Below, one piece after another: positions 59,032 to 64,000 of a DNA stretch of 64,000 nt. Both the position numbers and the translations under genes were made by a program. Position 1 is the first letter of the stretch. The number at the start of each line of letters is the position of its first letter. A model generated the notes under the pieces. That model saw only the letters and a list, made by a program, of their open reading frames with translations. It searched no databases and was not told where the DNA came from. Origin of the DNA: DASUNP01 sp035249305 (GTDB lineage Bacteria > Acidobacteriota > Blastocatellia > UBA7656); assembly GCA_035249305.1 (NCBI GenBank), contig DATFGQ010000076.1, forward strand, positions 1 to 64,000. The letters run 5' to 3'.

Positions 59032-59433
59032 ATGACGGGAAGAAGGCCGGAGCGCCTGGCAGAGCAGATTAAAGAAGAGGTCAGCCTGATCATCGCTGGC
59101 GAAGTCGAAGACCCGCGCATAGGGTTCGTCACCGTCACCGAAGCGAAGCTCAGCGCCGACCTGCGCTACGCCAAGATATTCGTGAGCGTGCTCGGGACCG
59201 AAGACGAGGTCGCGGCGTCGCTTGCGGCGCTCAACCACGCGGCGGGCTTCATACGCCATCAGCTCGGGGCCGCTTTGAGGATCAGGCGCACGCCGGAAAT
59301 ACATTTCGTTTACGACGACACTGTCAAGACTGCCGCCCGGATCGAAGAGTTACTCAGCGAGGAGGTAGAAAAGGCGCAGGAACGAGAACGGGATCAGATC
59401 TCGGATTCAGAAGATAAAGCCGAAGGCGGTTAA
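59032..59433 (+). CDS. rbfA: Ribosome-binding factor A
   Basis: This 133-residue KH-type factor matures 16S rRNA. RPERLAEQIKEEVSLIIAGE, GFVTVTEAKLSADLRYAKIF, and AALRIRRTPEIHFVYDDTVK are diagnostic. An acidic tail follows. It is 144 bp after infB. Confidence 0.95.
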   Translation: MTGRRPERLAEQIKEEVSLIIAGEVEDPRIGFVTVTEAKLSADLRYAKIFVSVLGTEDEVAASLAALNHAAGFIRHQLGAALRIRRTPEIHFVYDDTVKTAARIEELLSEEVEKAQERERDQISDSEDKAEGG

Positions 59434-59491
59434 TCTTCTCTCTCAATCCGCATTCGGAAATGCGAGATCATACGGCGCCTCTTATTTGGCC

Positions 59492-60457
59492 ATGCTTAGT
59501 CAGGTTGTGGAACTCATAGAACAGAAAAACCGCTTCATGATAACTTCGCACATCCGCCCGGATGGCGACGGGCTCGGGTCGGGGCTTGCGCTCTACTGGA
59601 TGCTGCGCAGCCTGGGCAAGGAGCCCGCGGTCGTGCTGCGCGACCGCGTACCGCCCTCCTACGGGGTGCTGCCGGGGGCCGACCTCGTAGTCGTGCAGCC
59701 GGACGTATTTGAAAACTACGACGCGGCCTTCATCATAGAGTGCAGCGACGTAGACCGCCCCGGCCTGCCCTCGCTTAAAGACCAGTTCGTCGTCAACATA
59801 GACCACCACTCCACGACGATGCCGTTCGGCGACATCAACTGGATAGACTCGACGGCCGCGGCCGTCGGCGAGATGATCTATAACCTCTCGAAGGCGCTCG
59901 GCGTCGAGGTGACCAAAGAGATAGCCGAGTGCATCTACACCGCGCTGCTCACGGACACGGGCAGCTTCCATTTCTCGAACACCACCGAGCGGACGCTGAA
60001 GATAGCCTCCGAGCTGGTGCGGCGCGGCGTGGAGCCCGCGCGCATATCGCAGGCGCTCTTTTACTCCAACCCGTTCTCTAAGGTCCGGCTGTTGGGGCTG
60101 GTGCTTTCGACCATCGAGCGCGACGAGAGCGGCCGCGTCGCCTGGGTCACGATGGACCGCGAGACTATGTACGAGGCCGACGCGAACGAAGAGGACTCCG
60201 ACGGCATAGTCAACCACGCGCTCTCGGTAGGCGAGGTCGAAGCCGTGGCCTTCTTTAAAGAGCTTTCGCCCGGCGTCTACCGCGTCAGCCTTCGGTCGAA
60301 GGGCAGGAACAACGTCGCCAAAGTCGCGGAGCTATTCGGCGGCGGCGGCCACCGCAACGCGGCCGGCTGCCGGATCGAGGGCGACCTTGAGCAGGTCAAA
60401 CGGCGCGTGATCGAGGAGCTTCAAAACGTGATCGGCGTCCAGCCCGTCTCCGCCTAG
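59492..60457 (+). CDS. nrnA: DHH-family nanoRNase/pAp phosphatase
   Basis: This 321-residue cytosolic enzyme degrades nanoRNA and 3-prime-phosphoadenosine phosphate. The DHH motifs are RPDGDGLGSGLALYW, IECSDVDRPGLPSLK, VVNIDHHSTTMPFGDINW (DHH) and the DHHA1 GGGGHRNAAGC end. TTG 59486 is an alternative start two codons upstream. It closes the rimP-nusA-infB-rbfA operon, followed by a large hairpin. Confidence 0.92.
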   Translation: MLSQVVELIEQKNRFMITSHIRPDGDGLGSGLALYWMLRSLGKEPAVVLRDRVPPSYGVLPGADLVVVQPDVFENYDAAFIIECSDVDRPGLPSLKDQFVVNIDHHSTTMPFGDINWIDSTAAAVGEMIYNLSKALGVEVTKEIAECIYTALLTDTGSFHFSNTTERTLKIASELVRRGVEPARISQALFYSNPFSKVRLLGLVLSTIERDESGRVAWVTMDRETMYEADANEEDSDGIVNHALSVGEVEAVAFFKELSPGVYRVSLRSKGRNNVAKVAELFGGGGHRNAAGCRIEGDLEQVKRRVIEELQNVIGVQPVSA

Positions 60458-60498
60458 GACAACCCACAAAAAAATCCCCGCCGGCAGTAATACAGTAG

Positions 60499-60544
60499 AC
60501 AGTTCGGCAACTTACCTTAAGGCGACAGGTGAGTGCCGAACTGT
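60499..60544. terminator. Large stem-loop downstream of nrnA
   Basis: ACAGTTCGGCA pairs perfectly with TGCCGAACTGT, and pairing continues (one bulge, one wobble) through ACCT/AGGT to a 9-base loop. No strong T run follows (TTTCG), so it may end the operon weakly or protect its 3-prime end. The rest of the 267-bp gap to 60725 shows two AAGATTTGA direct repeats and no gene. Confidence 0.45.
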
Positions 60545-60724
60545 TTCGTGATAACGGGTTTGAAAAAGATTTGATGACTATTTGAAGAAGATTTGAAAGC
60601 CCTTTCAAGACTTTCCGGCAGCGCCTGTTTTAGCGTCGGCATGCTAGTTTTCCGCCTCAGTTCTCGCTTCAGTAACTAGAGGCAGCATCATTCAGATCAT
60701 GCCGATTACAACAGGAGGGCATTT

Positions 60725-62020
60725 ATGACGGAAAGATGTAGCTCATTGAGTACCGGCCATCGGATAAAGGCGATGGTCGCAACGGTTGCACTGATAATCT
60801 TTGCGTGGGGGCTCGGCTCCGAGCTGGTCGGCGCGGCAGGCTCGGAGCCGCCCGACAGCATCCCTAACAATCGGCCGTTTCAGAACCCCGGCGGGAAGGC
60901 CGCGACCTTCAGCACGCAGGGCGCGGTCGATCTTACGGGCGAGTACTTCCAGCCACAGGGCACGAACGGCCGGAGCTGCGCCACGTGCCATACCCCGGAA
61001 GAGGCCTGGAGCATCAACCCCGGCACGCTCGAACGCCTCTTCGACGAAACGGGTGGCGCTCACCCGGTCTTCAACCTGCTCGACGCGAACAACCCGAACA
61101 TGGACGTTTCGACGCCCGAGGCCCGCCGCGCCGCTTACAGCATGATGCTGAGTCGCGGCGTATTCCGCAGGGGCGGCGCACCGCGGCCTAACTCCGAGTG
61201 GGAGCTGATCGCGGTCGAAGACCCGCACGGGTTCGCGAGCCTCAACCGGCTCGTGCACTGGCGGCGATCAATGCCGACGATCAACTTCGCTCTGGGTAGC
61301 GCGACGGTCAATTGGGACGGCGGCAACACCGTCGGCATAGACCAGCACGCGGGGCTCGTCAACCAGGCCGCGCGCAACGTGACAGGCGGTCAGCAGGGGC
61401 CGCCCGCTCCTCCCGAAGTCATCGACGACATAGTCGCTTTCGAAGAATCGCTTTCGACGGCGCAGCTCATCGTGCCGGGCGTAGGGCGGCTTAATTCCGG
61501 CGGCGCGCGCGGCGGCCCGGAGGCGTTGTCGACGATGACAAAGACCGCGGGGCGGTTCGACCTGTTCGACGCGTGGGCCGATCACGGCAACCCCAGGCGC
61601 GCACAGATCGCTCGCGGCCAGGAGCTGTTCAACAACGTCAACCCCGGCGGGCGCAGTTGTAACGCATGCCACAACTCTGCGAACAACGGGACCAACATCA
61701 ACAACGCGCTGTTCGACGTACGCGCCGCGTCCGCAGAGGCGCGAACGCCGGACCTGCCGCTCTACACCTTCCGCAACAGGACTACGGGCGAGATACGCCA
61801 GTTGACCGACGCGGGGCGCGGCAACATCACTGGGCTGTGGAATGACCTCGGCCGCTTCAAGACGCCGACGCTTCGCGCCCTGGCCGCGCGAGCGCCGTAC
61901 TTTCATAACGGGATCGCCGCGACGCTCGAAGACGTGGTGCGACACTACGAGACTCGCCTGGGCTTCGTCTTCACGGACCAGGAGCGGGCGGACCTTGTGG
62001 CGTTCTTGAACGCGCTGTAA
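60725..62020 (+). CDS. Dihaem cytochrome c peroxidase/MauG-family protein
   Basis: This 431-residue exported protein has a hydrophobic N-terminus (AMVATVALIIFAWGLGSELVG) and two haem sites, CATCH (about residue 87) and CNACH (about residue 315), the spacing of the CcpA/MauG family. The C-terminus has FKTPTLRALAARAPYFHNGI and a LEDVVRHYETRLGF helix. It lacks a recognisable operon partner. It could be a peroxidase or an oxidase that modifies another protein. Confidence 0.88.
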   Translation: MTERCSSLSTGHRIKAMVATVALIIFAWGLGSELVGAAGSEPPDSIPNNRPFQNPGGKAATFSTQGAVDLTGEYFQPQGTNGRSCATCHTPEEAWSINPGTLERLFDETGGAHPVFNLLDANNPNMDVSTPEARRAAYSMMLSRGVFRRGGAPRPNSEWELIAVEDPHGFASLNRLVHWRRSMPTINFALGSATVNWDGGNTVGIDQHAGLVNQAARNVTGGQQGPPAPPEVIDDIVAFEESLSTAQLIVPGVGRLNSGGARGGPEALSTMTKTAGRFDLFDAWADHGNPRRAQIARGQELFNNVNPGGRSCNACHNSANNGTNINNALFDVRAASAEARTPDLPLYTFRNRTTGEIRQLTDAGRGNITGLWNDLGRFKTPTLRALAARAPYFHNGIAATLEDVVRHYETRLGFVFTDQERADLVAFLNAL

Positions 62021-62034
62021 GAACGTATCTGAAA

Positions 62035-62212
62035 GTCCCCGAAGGGGACATATTCAATAGCCAGGGGCACCGCCCCTGGAAACGGACCGTTAATAATGAG
62101 AAGCCCTGAAAGGGCGCGATACTTATACCGCCCTTTCAGGGCTTCGTCTCGTATGACGTATGACCCGGCGCGTTGCGCCGGGCTATTGAATCACGCCCTT
62201 TCAGGGCTTTTT
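62035..62212. repeat. Multi-hairpin palindromic element, inverted copy of the one at 27030-27200
   Basis: The central arms GAGAAGCCCTGAAAGGGCG (62098-62116) and CGCCCTTTCAGGGCTTCG (62129-62146) match those at 27084-27133. The flanking hairpins occur in opposite order: CCAGGGGCACCGCCCCTGG lies left here but right at 27150, and CCCGGCGCGTTGCGCCGGG lies right here but left at 27050. TATTCAATAGC and GCTATTGAAT edges are shared. Confidence 0.75.
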
Positions 62213-62254
62213 CACACTTCTCAGAGACCCTCTTAGAACTCGGCGCAAAGCCGT

Positions 62255-63643
62255 TCAGGCGGGCGGAAGGGCTTTGCGCCATCCTTCTTCGAGCAGCCGT
62301 TTCATCTGCTCGACTGTCTTTCGGTAGCGCGGGTCGGCGGCCACGTTCTTCATCTCGTTGGGGTCTGACTGGTGGTCATAAAGCTCCGCGGGGTCGTCGC
62401 CCGCGGCTTCGATGTAGGCGTACCGCTCGGTCCTCACCGAACGAAAGAGCGGGCTCTTTTTCGACTTTATAGTCAGAGAGAAGACGGCCGACTTCCACGG
62501 GCGGGACGGGTCCGCGAGCAGCGGGACGAAGCTCGTCCCTTCCAGCCCTTCCGGGGGCCGCAGCCCGCACAGATCCGCGAGCGTGGGGTAGAGGTCGACT
62601 AACTCGACCAGGCGGCGCGAGCTCGCGCCCGTCCTACGGTTCGGCGCGACTACGATGAGCGGGACTCGGACCGACTCTTCGTAAAGCGTCTTCTTATCCC
62701 AGATGCCATGCTCGCCGAGATGATAGCCGTGGTCGCTTGTTAGTATGATTACGGTGCTGGCCGAAAGCCCTGCCCTGTCGACCTCGTCGAGTATCAACCC
62801 TATCTGCGCGTCTACGAACGACACGCAGGCGTAATAGCCCGCGCGCGACAGGCGTTTATCCTCGTCCGTAGTCTGATCCGCGGGGTCGGCCGCGGGCAGC
62901 GGGATAGTCTCAAGCGGGTAGAGGTCGAAATACTTCCTTGGCGCGTAGTAAGGCGCGTGCGGGCTGCTGAATCCCGCCGCGATAAAGAATGGCCTGTCCT
63001 TGTTTTGCTCTATCAGTTGAACGATCCGGCGCGCGACGCGGCCGTCATGCTCCTCTTCGTCCTTGTTGTCGGTCGCGCACCACCAGTGCCCCCCGCACTG
63101 ACGCTCGGCGGGAACGCCGCCCACCTGCTCGGGCGATTCGAACACGTCCCACTTCGAAGTGTTGCGAACCCTGTCGTGCATAACCTTTCCCACGGCGGCG
63201 GTGAAATACCCGTAGCGGCTGAAATGCTCGGGCAGGAATGCCGCGTCTTTCAGCTTCGAGCGCATCGGGTTCGAGTTCTTGAGCACGCCGGTCGTCTCGG
63301 GCCTGCGGCCGCTCATGAACGATGCGCGCGAAGGGTTGCAGAGCGAGAACTGAGCGTAGGCGCGATCGAAGCGCATGCCGCGCGACGCTAGGCGATCTAT
63401 GTTCGGCGACTTGACCGTCGGGTGGCCGTAAGCGCCTAGGCTCGTGTTGAGGTCGTCGAGCGTAATCAATAAGACATTCAGTTTTGACGGGTCGCGCGGG
63501 CCTGCGTTGTCGCGATTGGGATTATCACGGTTCGAATTATCGAGGCTAGAACTAACCGGGTTAGGATTGTTGGCGCACCCCTGCGTGATAGCGAGCGTCG
63601 CGGCCAGCAAGATGGTCAGGAGCCTGAGCCTACTGTCAGCCAT
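62255..63643 (-). CDS. Secreted lipoprotein sulfatase (iduronate-2-sulfatase-like)
   Basis: This 462-residue sulfatase has a lipobox signal (ILLAATLAITQGC). The catalytic Cys102 lies in LCNPSRASFMSGRRPETTGV, the C-x-P-S-R type that is converted to formylglycine. Metal ligands are in LLITLDDLNTSLGAYGHP and ILTSDHGYHLGEHGIWDKKT. Residues 32-48 are an Asn/Asp/Arg repeat. Its N-terminus overlaps the stop of the formylglycine-generating gene by eight bases, so the enzyme and its activator are coupled. Natural substrate unknown. Confidence 0.92.
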   Translation of the reverse strand: MADSRLRLLTILLAATLAITQGCANNPNPVSSSLDNSNRDNPNRDNAGPRDPSKLNVLLITLDDLNTSLGAYGHPTVKSPNIDRLASRGMRFDRAYAQFSLCNPSRASFMSGRRPETTGVLKNSNPMRSKLKDAAFLPEHFSRYGYFTAAVGKVMHDRVRNTSKWDVFESPEQVGGVPAERQCGGHWWCATDNKDEEEHDGRVARRIVQLIEQNKDRPFFIAAGFSSPHAPYYAPRKYFDLYPLETIPLPAADPADQTTDEDKRLSRAGYYACVSFVDAQIGLILDEVDRAGLSASTVIILTSDHGYHLGEHGIWDKKTLYEESVRVPLIVVAPNRRTGASSRRLVELVDLYPTLADLCGLRPPEGLEGTSFVPLLADPSRPWKSAVFSLTIKSKKSPLFRSVRTERYAYIEAAGDDPAELYDHQSDPNEMKNVAADPRYRKTVEQMKRLLEEGWRKALPPA

Positions 63644-64000
63644 TCCCGCCGCTCCGCGCGCAGCGAAAGCCCAGGTTGTTCATGGCGCTTTCGGCGCTGC
63701 TGTGGCTGCGCGCGGCGACGCGATAGCCCTGGCAATAATTCTCCGCGCACATCCACGAGCCCCCGCGCGTTACCCGCTCCGCTCCCTTGGCCGGCCCCGC
63801 GGGATTCAGCTTAGGACTTGTGCGGTAATAATTCTCGTCGAACCAGTCCGCGCACCACTCCCAGACGTTGCCCGCCATGTCGTAGAGCCCGTACCCGTTC
63901 GGCGCGAACGCGCCCACGGGCGCGCGGCCACGGTAGCCGTCCTCCGCCGTGTCGGTCGCGGGGAATTCGCCTTGCCACCAGTTCGCAAGCCACTTCTCTT
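63636..64000 (-). CDS. Formylglycine-generating enzyme (FGE/SUMF1), partial
   Basis: The right edge of the window cuts the 5-prime part; about 120 C-terminal residues are seen, from EKWLANWWQGEFPATD. NGYGLYDMAGNVWEWCADWF and RVTRGGSWMCAENYCQGYRV are diagnostic of FGE. The redox pair Cys-x4-Cys (MCAENYC) that binds copper and oxidises the sulfatase Cys is present, so it is likely an active aerobic FGE rather than a generic SUMF1-domain protein. It is upstream of and overlaps the sulfatase it would activate. Confidence 0.92.
   Translation of the reverse strand, partial: EKWLANWWQGEFPATDTAEDGYRGRAPVGAFAPNGYGLYDMAGNVWEWCADWFDENYYRTSPKLNPAGPAKGAERVTRGGSWMCAENYCQGYRVAARSHSSAESAMNNLGFRCARSGGNG

Overview
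The window is about 60% GC and densely coded. It looks like a chromosomal segment of an Acidobacteriota member, most likely class Blastocatellia. That placement is inferred from gene style, not from a marker gene: winged-helix/TPR membrane regulators, CRTAC1-type FG-GAP/ASPIC proteins, an SpoIVB-type S55 peptidase beside a secreted beta-propeller, NHL/IPT proteins, and many intergenic palindromic and heptameric repeats. There is no transposase, integrase, CRISPR array, rRNA or tRNA.

Layout. 1-9160 is a protein-quality-control island on the minus strand: dnaJ-like, clpB, a 110-residue unknown, a bacterial eRF1-like (baeRF) protein, clpP, hsp20 and lon. 9160-20600 holds infA (which appears to start at an AUU codon), a secreted NHL/IPT protein, a P-loop kinase-like protein, a truncated delta-60 repeat ORF, two tandem CadC-like winged-helix/TPR regulators, a small HTH protein carrying a 63-bp palindromic insertion, a beta/gamma-crystallin-like protein, trpD and a PHP-type phosphatase. 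20600-29100 holds a B12-binding radical SAM protein, an S55 peptidase-like protein, a secreted beta-propeller protein, thiL and a zinc-ribbon protein.

29100-39600 is an envelope redox and surface-protein region. It contains a CRTAC1-like lipoprotein translationally coupled to a multihaem cytochrome/TPR membrane protein, a small secreted unknown, an AhpD/peroxidase-related gene, a nitrilase-superfamily amidase and a giant TPR/FG-GAP/ASPIC protein. The AhpD-like gene is the most striking in the window. Its active-site CxxC is written Cys-His-Tyr-UGA, and a bacterial SECIS-like hairpin with a GUU loop lies just after the UGA, so it is probably a selenoprotein. 39800-47400 is a complete ISC iron-sulfur operon (iscR-iscS-iscU-iscA-hscB-hscA-fdx-iscX) followed by a second, divergent desulfurase/scaffold pair. 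An IscR-like operator lies upstream and an intrinsic terminator lies inside the operon, before hscB.

47500-53350 holds an aminotransferase, a PEGA/TPR protein, a lytic transglycosylase and a coiled-coil/GAF-like protein. 53600-60460 is the classical rimP-nusA-infB-rbfA-nrnA translation/transcription operon, preceded by an attenuator-like hairpin. 60700-64000 has a MauG/CcpA-type dihaem protein, a lipoprotein sulfatase and the overlapping start of its formylglycine-generating enzyme, cut by the window end.

Three kinds of non-coding repeat run through the gene spacers: heptamer tracts, multi-hairpin palindromic elements and a terminal-inverted-repeat element. One heptamer tract has been absorbed into a coding sequence. 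All functional calls are read from motifs by eye; no database search was run.
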